A DNA stretch of 61,318 bases from Magnetospirillum sp. WYHS-4 (GCA_039908345.1 JAMOBD010000010.1:1-61318), one strand, 5' to 3'. Counted from the first letter of the stretch, positions 34,818 through 44,055 are shown. Made by a program: numbers and translations. The notes: generated by a model from the sequence alone, not told the origin.

Positions 34818-35456
34818 TCATGACGTTTCCTCGCCGGAGGCGCGGTTCCCGGTCCCCACGATGGGAAGGGCCAGGATCGCCCGCGCGTCCAGCACGATGA
34901 GCATCTCCCGCGTCACCCCCTTGACGAAGGGGCTGGCGGTGGCGGCGCCGGAAGCGGCGGCCGCGAGATCGTCGGCGCGCACCATGCGCACTCGGTCGAG
35001 GGCATCCACCTTCAGGCCGACTTCGGCCCCTTGGCGGCGCAAAAAGACGACGACCGCCGCATCCGGGGCACGGTCATCCTCGATGGGCGGCGCCACACCG
35101 GCGGCATTCAGAAGGGTGGCGGCATCGAGGACCGGACGGATTTCGCCGCGCAGGTTGGTGACCCCGACCAGTTCCGGCGACGCGCCGGGAATCGGGGTGC
35201 AGCGGAGCGCCGATGCCGTCTCCACCAAGTCGTTCAATTCGAAGGCATAGGTTTCGCCCCGCACCCGGAAGGACAGCATGGCCATCTGCCGCGCCCCGGC
35301 GCCGCGGTCGCGGCCCCGGTTGGCCAGCCATTCGGCACGCATGCGCAGGGTCGCCCGGTTGCGTGCCGGGTTGGCGGCCAAGCTGCCGGCCAGCGCCTGA
35401 CGGCTGCGCTCCAGCCTTTCCTTCAAGGTGTCCCAGTCGAAATTGTTGCCGCTCAT
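34818..35456 (-). CDS. cheW: CheW-type coupling protein 1
   Basis: A 212-residue CheW with an N-terminal helical extension of about 55 residues. The SH3-like fold starts MLSFRVRGETYAFEL and includes GVTNLRGEIRPVLD and LIVLDARAIL near the end. It couples the receptor to CheA. Its ATG overlaps the stop of the TPR-CheR gene by four bases. Corresponds by position to WspB. Confidence 0.9.
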   Translation of the reverse strand: MSGNNFDWDTLKERLERSRQALAGSLAANPARNRATLRMRAEWLANRGRDRGAGARQMAMLSFRVRGETYAFELNDLVETASALRCTPIPGASPELVGVTNLRGEIRPVLDAATLLNAAGVAPPIEDDRAPDAAVVVFLRRQGAEVGLKVDALDRVRMVRADDLAAAASGAATASPFVKGVTREMLIVLDARAILALPIVGTGNRASGEETS

Positions 35457-36862
35457 GACTCCCCGATGACCTCCAGATGCATGCCGGCCAGATCGCGAAG
35501 CTGGCCGGCCGTCACGCCGTCGGCCTCGTCGACCACACGGCCGCCCGGTTCATCGGCAAGCAGACGCTCGACCGTATGGAAAGACTTGGCGGCGCCGGCC
35601 AGATCGCCACGCGATTGCAGGAACAGCCCCAGGTGGTAATGGGCCAGGACGAAGCCCCGATCAAGGAAAATGGCTCGCCGCATGGCCTGTTCGGCCGCCG
35701 AACGCTTGCCCATCTGCTCCAGGACCAACGCGTAGTAGAGATGCACCAGGGGATCGTTGCCGCCCGCGTCCAACATGGCCTCGCAACGGCCGACCGCCTC
35801 CCACCACTGGCCAAGATCGGCCATGCGGCGGATGCGCTGCAATTCGTTGCCGTCGTCGTTGGGGCCGGGCGGCGGCGGTGGCGGCGGCGCCACGACCGGC
35901 GGCGGCGCCACGACGGGGGCCGGTTCGCTGAGCGGCGGCGGCTCCGCCTCGTCGAGCGGCGGCACGGGAAGCGGCGGCGGGATGTAGGCCGCGTCGGGTT
36001 CGGCCTTCTGATAGACGACGGCTCCGGGCACGCTCACCGTGCGGAAGCGGCGAAAGGTCTCCATGTCGCTTTCGGAATGGCCGGCCACCAACCAACCGCC
36101 GTCGACCAAGGTCTCGCGGAACTGGTCGACGATGCGCCGCACCGTCTCGCGGTCGAAGTAGATCGTCACGTTGCGGCAGAGGATGACGTCGAAGGCATAG
36201 AGGTTGTCGAGGGTCGAGGGAAACGGATTCTCCACCAGATTATGGTATTGGAATGTCACGTCCTCGCGATACTCGGGCCGCAGTTCCCATTCCCTTTCAT
36301 GGCGGACGAAGCAGGCCTGGCGGACGACGTCGGGCGTCGCCCGCAACGCCCAGTCCATGAAGCGTCCCCGCCGCGCGAAGGCCAGGAACCGCTTGTTGAT
36401 GTCGGTGGCCATGATATCGACGGTCCAGCCGGCCAGGCGCCGGCCCAATTCGCGCTTGAGCATGATGGCGACGGTATAGGGCTCGGCCCCGGTGGAGCAG
36501 CCGGCGCTCCAGATACGCAGGTGGCGGGTTTGCTCGTTGCGCTTGATGGCATCGGGCAGGACCACGTCGCGGAGCGCGTCGAACTGTTCCTTATGGCGGA
36601 AGAAATAGGTTTCGCCGATGGTCAGTTCGGCGACCAGTTCGTCCAGTTCTTTGCGGCCATCCTTGGGATCGCCTAGAATTTCCATGTAGCGGCTGCAGGA
36701 AGCGACATCGCGCGCCCGGAACCGGAGATCCAGGATGCGGGCCAGATCCTCGTCCTTGTCGGCATAGAAGACCATGCCGGTGGCGCCGATCAAAAAGGTC
36801 TTGAGGCGCGGATAGAACGGGTCCGCCTTGATGTCCACGACGGCCCGGCGCGCCATCATCAT
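35453..36862 (-). CDS. cheR: CheR-type receptor methyltransferase with Pro-rich linker and TPR tail
   Basis: A 469-residue fusion. The CheR domain (about 15-290) has TYFFRH, the SAM site IWSAGCSTGAEPY and VILCRNVTIYF. A linker of about 50 residues is almost pure Pro/Ala/Glu, then a TPR region (about 350-440) follows. It methylates receptor glutamates; the TPR part, as in WspC and FrzF, probably recruits it to the receptor that lacks a pentapeptide. Start: three consecutive ATGs (36862, 36859, 36856) overlap the stop of the upstream cheW. The open frame above this is a shadow. Confidence 0.9.
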   Translation of the reverse strand: MMMARRAVVDIKADPFYPRLKTFLIGATGMVFYADKDEDLARILDLRFRARDVASCSRYMEILGDPKDGRKELDELVAELTIGETYFFRHKEQFDALRDVVLPDAIKRNEQTRHLRIWSAGCSTGAEPYTVAIMLKRELGRRLAGWTVDIMATDINKRFLAFARRGRFMDWALRATPDVVRQACFVRHEREWELRPEYREDVTFQYHNLVENPFPSTLDNLYAFDVILCRNVTIYFDRETVRRIVDQFRETLVDGGWLVAGHSESDMETFRRFRTVSVPGAVVYQKAEPDAAYIPPPLPVPPLDEAEPPPLSEPAPVVAPPPVVAPPPPPPPGPNDDGNELQRIRRMADLGQWWEAVGRCEAMLDAGGNDPLVHLYYALVLEQMGKRSAAEQAMRRAIFLDRGFVLAHYHLGLFLQSRGDLAGAAKSFHTVERLLADEPGGRVVDEADGVTAGQLRDLAGMHLEVIGES

Positions 36863-37401
36863 GACGACGAGGCTCCCCAGCCCGCCAAGCGTTCCTGTTC
36901 GCGAGCCTGGAACGCCGTCAGGCGAGCCTGCTCGCCCTCCAGGAGGAGACGCTGGGGATCGAGAAGATGAATGGCGTGCTCGCCTTCGCCGATCAACGCC
37001 ACGGTGCAGTCGGCCAGAACCGCCCCCGGCACGACGGAAGCCACCGCCCTCGCCCCTTCCAGGCGACGAACCTCCCGCACCTCGTCGACCAGCAGCGCGG
37101 TACGCGGCACCAGTCCGCGCAGCAGAATCAGCGGCGAGTAAAGGCCGGGTGTTCCTTCCGGGAGGCCGAACAACCGGTCGAGGCGCAGGACCGGAACGGC
37201 GAGCCCTTCCAGATTCATCACTCCCTCGAAAACGGAGGGCATGCCGGGGGGGCAGGCCAACTCCGGCAGGAGCAGCACTTCCTCCACCGCCTCCGCGGGC
37301 AAGGCGCAACGACACCCGCCGACCGCGAAGACCGCGACCGACCGACCCGCCGCCGCCCCCGTCGCGGCACCGTCCATCCCCTTGTCGTCGTATTCAGCCA
37401 C
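36859..37401 (-). CDS. cheW: CheW-type coupling protein 2
   Basis: A 180-residue CheW-like protein. The fold begins SVAVFAVGGCRCALPAEAVEEV and contains GVMNLEGLAVPVLRLDRL. Unlike coupling protein 1 it has a cysteine-bearing first strand and a longer Arg/Glu-rich tail. It is the first gene of the chemosensory operon and matches WspD by type. Start: GTG at 37401 behind AAGAGGAACGTC; the frame continues open to 37548 without a ribosome site. Confidence 0.88.
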   Translation of the reverse strand: MAEYDDKGMDGAATGAAAGRSVAVFAVGGCRCALPAEAVEEVLLLPELACPPGMPSVFEGVMNLEGLAVPVLRLDRLFGLPEGTPGLYSPLILLRGLVPRTALLVDEVREVRRLEGARAVASVVPGAVLADCTVALIGEGEHAIHLLDPQRLLLEGEQARLTAFQAREQERLAGWGASSS

Positions 37402-37686
37402 GACGTTCCTCTTTGCTTTTTTGGGCCGGCGCCCATCCCCGAGCGTCCCCCGCAGCAGGGGTACTATAGCGCCTCCCGCCGCCGGGAACCACAGGGGACC
37501 GGCCCCGCCCCGGAAAATTTCCGATCTTCGTTCGTGAACCTCGTACAAAATCTCACAAAAGCATTTGGTTACAATTATAGAATATACTTTGTTTGTGTGG
37601 ATTACCGTTCCATTCTAGCATCTTCTCATCCCGGGTTTTCGGCGGGTGACCGGATTTTCCGAACAACATGAGCATGGAGTTCATCC
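37402..37686. promoter_or_regulatory. Divergent intergenic region with candidate promoter of the chemosensory operon
   Basis: On the minus strand TATAGT (37468-37463) lies 62 bp upstream of the cheW GTG and could be a -10 element, but the matching -35 (TGGTTC) is poor. The right half (about 37545-37630) is AT-rich (TATAGAATATACTTTG) and probably carries the rightward promoter of the 77-residue gene; hexamers are ambiguous. No gene is visible in the gap. Confidence 0.35.
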
Positions 37687-37920
37687 ATGTCGGACGCAGT
37701 ACCCGGATGGGAAATGAAACTGGATATCCTCGACATGCTGACCCTGTCGGCGTCGCATTACATTCAACAGGCCGAACAGACCCCGGACCCTGTCTGGGCG
37801 GCGTCGCTGTACCGCTTGGCGGATTTGTATATCGCGGAGGTCTCGCACATCGGTCGCGGAGAACCCATATGCCTGGACAGGGATGTTTCGCGGGATGGCG
37901 AAGACGCGGAGCCTCGCTAG
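37687..37920 (+). CDS. Small hypothetical protein (77 aa) next to chemosensory operon
   Basis: A 77-residue acidic protein with an amphipathic helical core (LDILDMLTLSASHYIQQAEQ and YRLADLYIAEVSH) that looks like a helical hairpin. No cysteine pair or membrane segment. GGAG lies eight bases before the ATG. It is divergent from the chemosensory operon and about 100 bp before the PstS-like gene. Function unknown. Confidence 0.6.
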   Translation: MSDAVPGWEMKLDILDMLTLSASHYIQQAEQTPDPVWAASLYRLADLYIAEVSHIGRGEPICLDRDVSRDGEDAEPR

Positions 37921-38018
37921 CGCTTCCGGCGAAAGTCTCCCTTATTCATTCAGCCTCCGGGGCCATTGCCCAACCGATATCGGGTAGGCATGATCCCCGT
38001 GAAAAAGGAGGGAACGTC

Positions 38019-39038
38019 ATGACGCGATGCGGCGAATATTTCTGTGCGGCGGTTTTCGGACTGCTGACCCTCGCCTCGGCGGCGGCGTCCGCGGCTCCCG
38101 ATCCGGGCACCCTGGGCGGACGGCCGTTCACGGACCCCGCCAGCGTAACCCCCATGCCCGACGATTGGGTCAAGGCGCCGATCCGCCACCTCACGCCCAA
38201 ACCAGTCGCCCTCGCCCTGTCCCTGGATCAGCAGCTTTATCCGGCGCTGCTGCCGCTCGTGCAACGGTTCGCGCGCGAACGCAAGGTGGAAATCGCCATC
38301 GAGGAAGGCACCTGCGGCACGTCGACGGCCGCCACCTACGACCGCACCGCCGACATCATCGGCGCCTGCTGTCCGCCTGCCGAGACCGACCGCCTGCCGG
38401 GCATCAAGTTCCACACGGTGGGCATCGCCGCGGTGGCCCTTCTGGTCCACCCCGACAACCCGCTCGACGGCGTGACCGACGATGCCGCCCGCAAGCTGTT
38501 CGGCGGCCAGATCAAGAACTGGGGCGAGATGCCCATGAGCGCCGTCCGCCCGGGCCCGCGAAAGGAAGTCCAGGCGGTCACCCGGCTGCATTGCAAGACG
38601 CGGCCGGGCCATTGGCGGCTGATCCTCGACAACGAGGAGCTATTCACCCGCGATACCGAGGAGGTTTCGGCGATCGAGGACATGATCGTCCAGGTCTCGC
38701 GTAATCGCGGCGCCATCGGCTACGAGACCCTCTACCACGCCGCCCTGTTCGGCGAAACGCGCAAGGCCAAAGTCAGGGCGGTCAAGGTCAACGGCCATGA
38801 CCCTCGCGACGACCGCGCCCTGGCGGCCGGCAAGTATCCCTTCTATCGCGTGTTCAACATCACGACCTGGACCTTGGCACCGGCTTCCAAGCCGCTGGCC
38901 GACGAACTGGCCGCCTGGCTGATCGACCAGGCCAACGCCGGGGTCATGGACCCCCGCTACGGCATCGTCCCCGCCAAGGATCTTCGGGACAAGGGATGGA
39001 AATTCCTCGAAAACGAACTGATCGGGGAGCCGAATTGA
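38019..39038 (+). CDS. PstS-like periplasmic substrate-binding protein
   Basis: A 339-residue protein with an N-terminal signal peptide (ends ASAAASAAPD) and a PBP-like fold of the phosphate-binding class: the GTCGTSTAATYDRTADIIGA loop and KLFGGQIKNWGEM are typical. The mature part has four cysteines (TCGTS, GACCPP, LHCKT), more than usual. No ABC permease genes follow. The next gene is a sensor kinase with a large periplasmic domain, so it may present a ligand to that kinase. Start ATG behind AAAGGAGG. Confidence 0.8.
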   Translation: MTRCGEYFCAAVFGLLTLASAAASAAPDPGTLGGRPFTDPASVTPMPDDWVKAPIRHLTPKPVALALSLDQQLYPALLPLVQRFARERKVEIAIEEGTCGTSTAATYDRTADIIGACCPPAETDRLPGIKFHTVGIAAVALLVHPDNPLDGVTDDAARKLFGGQIKNWGEMPMSAVRPGPRKEVQAVTRLHCKTRPGHWRLILDNEELFTRDTEEVSAIEDMIVQVSRNRGAIGYETLYHAALFGETRKAKVRAVKVNGHDPRDDRALAAGKYPFYRVFNITTWTLAPASKPLADELAAWLIDQANAGVMDPRYGIVPAKDLRDKGWKFLENELIGEPN

Positions 39039-39079
39039 AATCTGGACGGCCGGTCGTCGGCCCGGGGGGATAGCGCGCG

Positions 39080-41677
39080 ATGGCCTTTGCCTTGGAAGGT
39101 AGCGCCCTGAGACGTCTGCGGCATCGCCTGCCCCTGGCTTGGCGGATGTTGGCGGGCGGCTTGGTACTGGGCGGTATCGTCTGGGCGGCGCTCGACGCCG
39201 TGCAAAGCCGGGCCCTTCACGCCATCTACGAAGACGAATTCCGTACCCGCCTGACGGAACAGTCGCGCCGGGACCGCTTGCGCTTCGATCAGGCCATCCG
39301 CAACCACAACCACCTGCTTCGCCTGATCGCCGGGCAGGCACAGGCCCGCGACCATCTGGCGAAGGAGCATGCCGCCAACGACGATTTCAACGGCGAAGGC
39401 CCGCCTCGCTTCGACGCGCAACTCCCGGCCTGGCTGCCGCAACGGTCGCTCACCCGGTCGTTCCCCGGCATGGACTTCCTGATGATCCTGGACCCCCGGG
39501 ACCGGGTGCGCCACGTCTTCTCCTCCGACGGCACGCCACCACCGCCCGAATTGACGCAGCCGCAACCGCGCTTCTTGCGGGCCAGCGAGAGGGAAAGCCT
39601 GGTGGTCCGGATTTCCGGCCGTCCCTACGTGCTTTCCTCCGCCAAGGTGGCCGACGGCGAGGGCCGCCTTCTGGGAGTGCTGACCGGCGTTTCGGAGATC
39701 ACGTCCCGCTTCCTGCTCAACGCCCAGGGCGCCTACAGCCGGACCGAAACCGTCATCGCCCTGTTCACCGATACCCCGCCGGAGGTGCTGGCGACCAGCG
39801 ACGGCGAGCGTCTGCCCGCGGGGACGCTCCTGGATAAGGCGATGGAAACCTTCCTGGTCACCGGCAAGACTTTCTTCGATTACGATTCGTCGGAAGTCCA
39901 CCTCACCTTCGCCACCCTGCTCCCCAAGAACCGTTTCGACGAACTGCTGGGTACCGTCCTGGCGCTCGAACGCCAGCAGCGGACCCTCCTGGCCTTCACC
40001 CTGATCTCCCTGTTCCTGATCCTGATCTGGCTGGTGATCCGGCGCGTGCGCCACCTCACTTCCCGTGTGGAGCAATTCACCGAGGTGGTCTTCGGCGCGC
40101 ATCTGAACGGCCATCCGGACCGGGACGAACTGTCGATGCTGGAGCGCCGATTCTCCCGCCTGACCGAGGAAGTCAGGACGTCCCGCGAGGCCCTGGAACG
40201 CGAAGCCATGGACAAGCTGCGCATCGCTTCCCGGCAGTTGGAGATGCAGGCAGAAAACGACCGCCTTCAACTCCTGAAATCGGTGACCGATTCGCTGGGC
40301 GTCGGCGTCATCAGATTCGCCGACGGCGTTCCCCTGCCGTTCACCCCTCAGATGGAGCGCTTCATCGCCGACTGCGGACCGGCGACGCGCTTCGTTCCCG
40401 AGAAGACGCAGGATGGCGACCTGAGTCTGCCGGATGCCGGAGGCGCGGTCCGTACCTTCCATGCGACGCATCTGCACACCGGGAGGGACGACCTGGTGCT
40501 GGTGCAGGACGTCACCCAGGCCCGCCGTACCGAACAGGAACTCTGGAACCTGGCCCTCTACCCCAGCCAGAACCCGCTGCCGGTTCTGCGCATCGGCGAG
40601 GCGGGCGTCATCCTGCACGCCAACCCGGCCTGCTCCTCCCTGCTGCGTTCCTGGAACACCCGGATCGGGGGACGTCTGCCCGAGCCGTGGGCGACGGAGT
40701 TCGACGCGGCCTACCACTCGATGGAACACCACGAATGGGAAGTCCCGCTGGGCGACCGCATCCTGTCCCTGTCCTTGATCCCCATCCCCCAGGCCGGCTA
40801 CGTCAACGCCTACGGCCAGGACATCACGGCCCGCAAGCAGGCCGAGGTCGCCCTGCAACGGACCAACGAGGATCTGGAACTCCGCGTGGCCGAACGCACC
40901 CGCGAACTGAGCGCCGAGATCGACGTGCGGCGGCGCGCCGAAATGGCCCTCGTCGCCGCCAAGGAGCAGGCCGAACTCGCCAACCGCGCCAAGACCGAGT
41001 TCCTGGCCAACATGAGCCACGAACTGCGCACGCCGCTCAACGCCATCATCGGTTTCTCGGAAATGATGCTGACCGAGGTCTTCGGTCCCCTCGGCCATGC
41101 CCAATACAGCGACTACGCGCTGGATGTCCACAATTCCGGGCGCCACCTGCTGGAGATCATCAACGACATCCTGGATGTATCGAAGATCGAAGTCGGACAG
41201 ATGGAATTGTACCTTGAATCGGTGCAGGCCGCCGCCCTGGCCGAAGCGTCCCTGCGCCTCGTGCGGGAACGCGCCCACCGCGGCGACGTGGCCCTGCGCA
41301 GTGAAATCGCTTCCGACCTTCCGGCCATCGCGGTGGACCAGCGCCGGATCAAGCAGGTTCTCCTGAACTTGCTGTCCAACGCGATCAAGTTCACCCCCCA
41401 GGGCGGCCAAGTCCGTCTCGAATCCTACCGCGACAAGGAATCCGTCGTGTTCGCGGTAGTCGATACCGGCATCGGCATGACCGAGTCCGAGGTCGCCGTC
41501 GCCTTGCGGCCCTTCGGCCAAGTGGACAGCCAACTGGCCCGCAAGTACGAAGGCACCGGACTGGGACTGCCCCTCGCCAAATCCCTGGTCGAATTGCACG
41601 GCGGCAGCCTGACGGTCATTAGCCGCAAGAACGTGGGCACCACGGTCACCGTCCGCCTGCCGGTCACTTCACCTTGA
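39080..41677 (+). CDS. Sensor histidine kinase with large periplasmic domain and PAS
   Basis: An 865-residue membrane kinase. Transmembrane segments at about 25-45 and 305-325 enclose a periplasmic sensor of about 260 residues. Cytoplasmic parts: a HAMP-like stretch, a short PAS-like domain (about 395-475), a clearer PAS (about 490-580), a coiled coil, HisKA with SHELRTPLNAII (His647) and HATPase with SNAIKFTPQGG, DTGIGM and GTGLGLPLA. It follows a binding-protein gene by 41 bp. The OmpR-type regulator gene converges and overlaps its 3' end by 14 bp, and could be its partner. Confidence 0.87.
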   Translation: MAFALEGSALRRLRHRLPLAWRMLAGGLVLGGIVWAALDAVQSRALHAIYEDEFRTRLTEQSRRDRLRFDQAIRNHNHLLRLIAGQAQARDHLAKEHAANDDFNGEGPPRFDAQLPAWLPQRSLTRSFPGMDFLMILDPRDRVRHVFSSDGTPPPPELTQPQPRFLRASERESLVVRISGRPYVLSSAKVADGEGRLLGVLTGVSEITSRFLLNAQGAYSRTETVIALFTDTPPEVLATSDGERLPAGTLLDKAMETFLVTGKTFFDYDSSEVHLTFATLLPKNRFDELLGTVLALERQQRTLLAFTLISLFLILIWLVIRRVRHLTSRVEQFTEVVFGAHLNGHPDRDELSMLERRFSRLTEEVRTSREALEREAMDKLRIASRQLEMQAENDRLQLLKSVTDSLGVGVIRFADGVPLPFTPQMERFIADCGPATRFVPEKTQDGDLSLPDAGGAVRTFHATHLHTGRDDLVLVQDVTQARRTEQELWNLALYPSQNPLPVLRIGEAGVILHANPACSSLLRSWNTRIGGRLPEPWATEFDAAYHSMEHHEWEVPLGDRILSLSLIPIPQAGYVNAYGQDITARKQAEVALQRTNEDLELRVAERTRELSAEIDVRRRAEMALVAAKEQAELANRAKTEFLANMSHELRTPLNAIIGFSEMMLTEVFGPLGHAQYSDYALDVHNSGRHLLEIINDILDVSKIEVGQMELYLESVQAAALAEASLRLVRERAHRGDVALRSEIASDLPAIAVDQRRIKQVLLNLLSNAIKFTPQGGQVRLESYRDKESVVFAVVDTGIGMTESEVAVALRPFGQVDSQLARKYEGTGLGLPLAKSLVELHGGSLTVISRKNVGTTVTVRLPVTSP

Positions 41678-42419
41678 CCCGCGCGGAAAAGAGATAGCCG
41701 TAAGCGTGTACCGTCTGCACGGGAAGCTCGACCCCCGCATCTTCCTCCGCCTTGCGGCGCAGACGGCGCACCATGGCATCGAGGGCGCGACTGCCGAAGG
41801 CGTCCTCGTGGTATCCCACGGCCGCCAGGACGGCGGCGCGCGCCACCACCTCGCCGGCGTGGGCAAGCAGGATCTCGACCAGACTCCGCTCCTTGGGGGT
41901 CAGACGGACCGACGTTCCGCGCGGGCTCCGGAGCGTCCAGTAGACCGGATCGTAAATCCACGTTCGGCCATCGGACGCCTCCGGCCCCGCCGGAGAGGCC
42001 GGCGCCTCGTCCACTCCGGCTTTCCGGCGCAGGATGGCGCGGACGGTGGCTTCGACGATGCTCAGGTCCACGGTCTTTATCAGGTAGGCATCGGCCCCCG
42101 CCCCCAAGCCGGCCAGATGGGTCCGGGTATCGCCGTGGCAAGTCAGCATCAGAATGCCCGTATCCCCGTCGCCGCGCAGGCGACGGGCGATCTCGATCCC
42201 GCTCTCGCCCGGAAGTTCGATATCCACGATGACCAGATCGGCCCCGGATTCCGCCAGTGCGGCGGCCAACTCCGGCCCCGAGGCGACGCCACGGGTGGCA
42301 AGCCCCCGGTCGTTCAGGAATTCGACCAGATCCTCGCGCAGCCCCGGATCATCCTCCACGACGACAATCCGAGGCCCCGGCAGGCCGACGGTGACGTCGC
42401 TTCTCCCAAGGAGCGACAT
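41664..42419 (-). CDS. OmpR/PhoB-type response regulator
   Basis: A 251-residue regulator: receiver (about 16-135) with acidic residues EDD, acceptor Asp66 in IVDIELPGESG and Lys in YLIKTVD, then a Pro/Ala linker and a winged-helix DNA-binding domain (about 155-248) with TPKERSLVEILLAHAGEVV and VHAYGYLF. The long upstream frame is a shadow. It converges with the sensor kinase gene. ATG at 42419 follows GGAGATC weakly. Cognate kinase not proven. Confidence 0.88.
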   Translation of the reverse strand: MSLLGRSDVTVGLPGPRIVVVEDDPGLREDLVEFLNDRGLATRGVASGPELAAALAESGADLVIVDIELPGESGIEIARRLRGDGDTGILMLTCHGDTRTHLAGLGAGADAYLIKTVDLSIVEATVRAILRRKAGVDEAPASPAGPEASDGRTWIYDPVYWTLRSPRGTSVRLTPKERSLVEILLAHAGEVVARAAVLAAVGYHEDAFGSRALDAMVRRLRRKAEEDAGVELPVQTVHAYGYLFSARVKVK

Positions 42420-42495
42420 GACGCGATCTCCATCCCCGAGCCAGGGTGTCCCTTGGCGGAACTCCCACCTTTCTCCTTCCAAGAAGAAGGATGAA

Positions 42496-42563
42496 GCGAC
42501 GATTTTCAACGAAAAAGTCGCGTCTTCCCGCATTCCACCCCCCATCGCAAACCAATGGTTTGC
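42496..42563. terminator. Two hairpins downstream of the FGE-like gene
   Basis: GCAAACC-AAT-GGTTTGC (42547-42563) is a perfect seven-base stem lying 29 bp past the stop of the minus-strand FGE-like gene. A longer imperfect stem, GCGAC-GA-TTTTC-AAC-GAAAA-A-GTCGC (42496-42521), follows. Neither is followed by a clear T run on the minus strand, so termination is only a suggestion. The region 42420-42591 holds no gene. Confidence 0.4.
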
Positions 42564-42591
42564 AAGGACGAATCGGGGGCATCCAAGAGAG

Positions 42592-43992
42592 CTACCGCCC
42601 CGCATCCCGGGCCAAACGGAAGCCGGTGTCGTCGCCATGGCGCTGAGGAAATTCGCGCCAGCGGTTGGCGGAGCGCAGTTCCTGCACGACGGTACTCCAG
42701 GCGCCGCCGCGGAAGACCCGCTTGTTGCATTCGCCCTTGTCCAGGGCGGCCCCGTCGGACGGCGCGTCGGCGAAGCTGTTGTTCCAGCAGTCCGCCACCC
42801 ACTCCCAGATATTCCCGGCCATGTCGTAAAGACCGTAGCCGTTGGGCGGAAAGCGCCCGCTACGCACCGGCCGTTCTCCGTCCCAGGGCGTTCCGCAGCC
42901 GCCGCAGAGCGCCATCCCAGGCCGCGGCGCATCGCCCCACCAGAAGCGGCTGGCGGTGCCGCCGCGCGCGGCGTATTCCCGTTCGGCGTCGGTGGGCAGA
43001 CGATAACGCCGGCCGGTCTGATCCGACAGCCAGCGGATGTAATCCATGGCCTCGTCCCACGAGACGTTGACCGCCGGCTGTGCCCCCCGCCCCCAGCCTC
43101 GGTCATCCGGCTTGGGCTTGGCGGCGGCCTCGCAGTAGCGGTCGTAGTCCTCGAAGCTCACCGGATGGGCGGCGATGGCGAAGGGCTTGAGGGTGATGGG
43201 GCGGGCCGGCTTCTCGTCGAAATCCCCGTCCCCCTGCAGGTCGCCGCGCATGTAGATCCCGCCGGGCAGAAACACCATCTCGGGCCCGAGCGAGCCATCG
43301 CGCAGGCGGTCCCGTTCCACCTGGGGCGGCGCCACCGGGCGGTGCAACCCCAAGGGCAATGGCCCGAGGTTGGGCGCCTCGGCGGGCAGACGGCCGAAGG
43401 CAAGGGCGGCGATCCCGGTCCAAGGCAAGTCGATCCCGATCCGCCAACGCAATTCGGCGCGCAGGCTCGGTTGGGCCAGGGCCATTTCCTCGAACCCCGC
43501 CGCCGAGTGGACGAAAGCCCTCGCCTTGCCCTCGACCTCGACATGAATCACTTGGGAAGGCGCCGCCAGAGCCGGAAGGCGGGCCCGGAACCGATCGCCG
43601 TTGCGCATCTCGACCAGATCGGGCGCCGGCCGGCCGGCCAATTCCTCCGGCCGGGCCATGAAGACGATCTCCGCCAGGTCGGCGGCGTGCAGGTCGAGGC
43701 GCGGCTGGCCCACCCGCAGGAACGGCAGCCGGTCATGCAGCAGCGTGCCGGAAAAGCGTTCGCCCTCGACGGTCTCGACGCGCGCCCCGCCCTTGACGGC
43801 CCGGAACGTCGCCAGGGAAGCCAGCGGCAGGGCCACCTCGCCGTAGGGTGTCTTGAGGCGCAGGGGATCGGCCCCCAGGCTGCCGTGATGGATGTCGCCG
43901 TTGACCATCGCCGCCACGTCCGGCCGCTGCGGAGGCTCGGCCGAGGCCGGCAGGGCGGCCAACCAGGCCAGGATGAAAAGAACCCCTCTCAT
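42592..43992 (-). CDS. FGE-sulfatase-like (SUMF1-fold) protein, exported, catalytic cysteines absent
   Basis: A 466-residue protein with a signal peptide (about 1-18, ends PASAEPP). Residues about 25-220 contain strand-rich units (DPLRLKTPYGEVALPLASL) of unknown type. The C-terminal 240 residues are a formylglycine-generating-enzyme-like domain: FLPGGIYMRGD, RLPTDAEREYAARGG, GLYDMAGNIWEWVADCW, RGGAW and DDTGFRLA. In true FGE a CXXXXC pair follows the RGGS motif; here that stretch has no cysteine, so it probably binds a partner and does not oxidise cysteine. Start ATG at 43992 directly before the signal peptide. Confidence 0.82.
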   Translation of the reverse strand: MRGVLFILAWLAALPASAEPPQRPDVAAMVNGDIHHGSLGADPLRLKTPYGEVALPLASLATFRAVKGGARVETVEGERFSGTLLHDRLPFLRVGQPRLDLHAADLAEIVFMARPEELAGRPAPDLVEMRNGDRFRARLPALAAPSQVIHVEVEGKARAFVHSAAGFEEMALAQPSLRAELRWRIGIDLPWTGIAALAFGRLPAEAPNLGPLPLGLHRPVAPPQVERDRLRDGSLGPEMVFLPGGIYMRGDLQGDGDFDEKPARPITLKPFAIAAHPVSFEDYDRYCEAAAKPKPDDRGWGRGAQPAVNVSWDEAMDYIRWLSDQTGRRYRLPTDAEREYAARGGTASRFWWGDAPRPGMALCGGCGTPWDGERPVRSGRFPPNGYGLYDMAGNIWEWVADCWNNSFADAPSDGAALDKGECNKRVFRGGAWSTVVQELRSANRWREFPQRHGDDTGFRLARDAGR

Positions 43993-44055
43993 GGTTCCAG
44001 AGTACTGGATTCGGCCAGGCCTTGTAATCACGATCCGGCGAGGCAGAATGGCGTC

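Noticed and set aside
38957-41599. An 880-codon minus-strand frame opposite the sensor kinase
   Set aside because: It is a codon-complement shadow of the kinase gene; the plus strand has clear HisKA and HATPase motifs.
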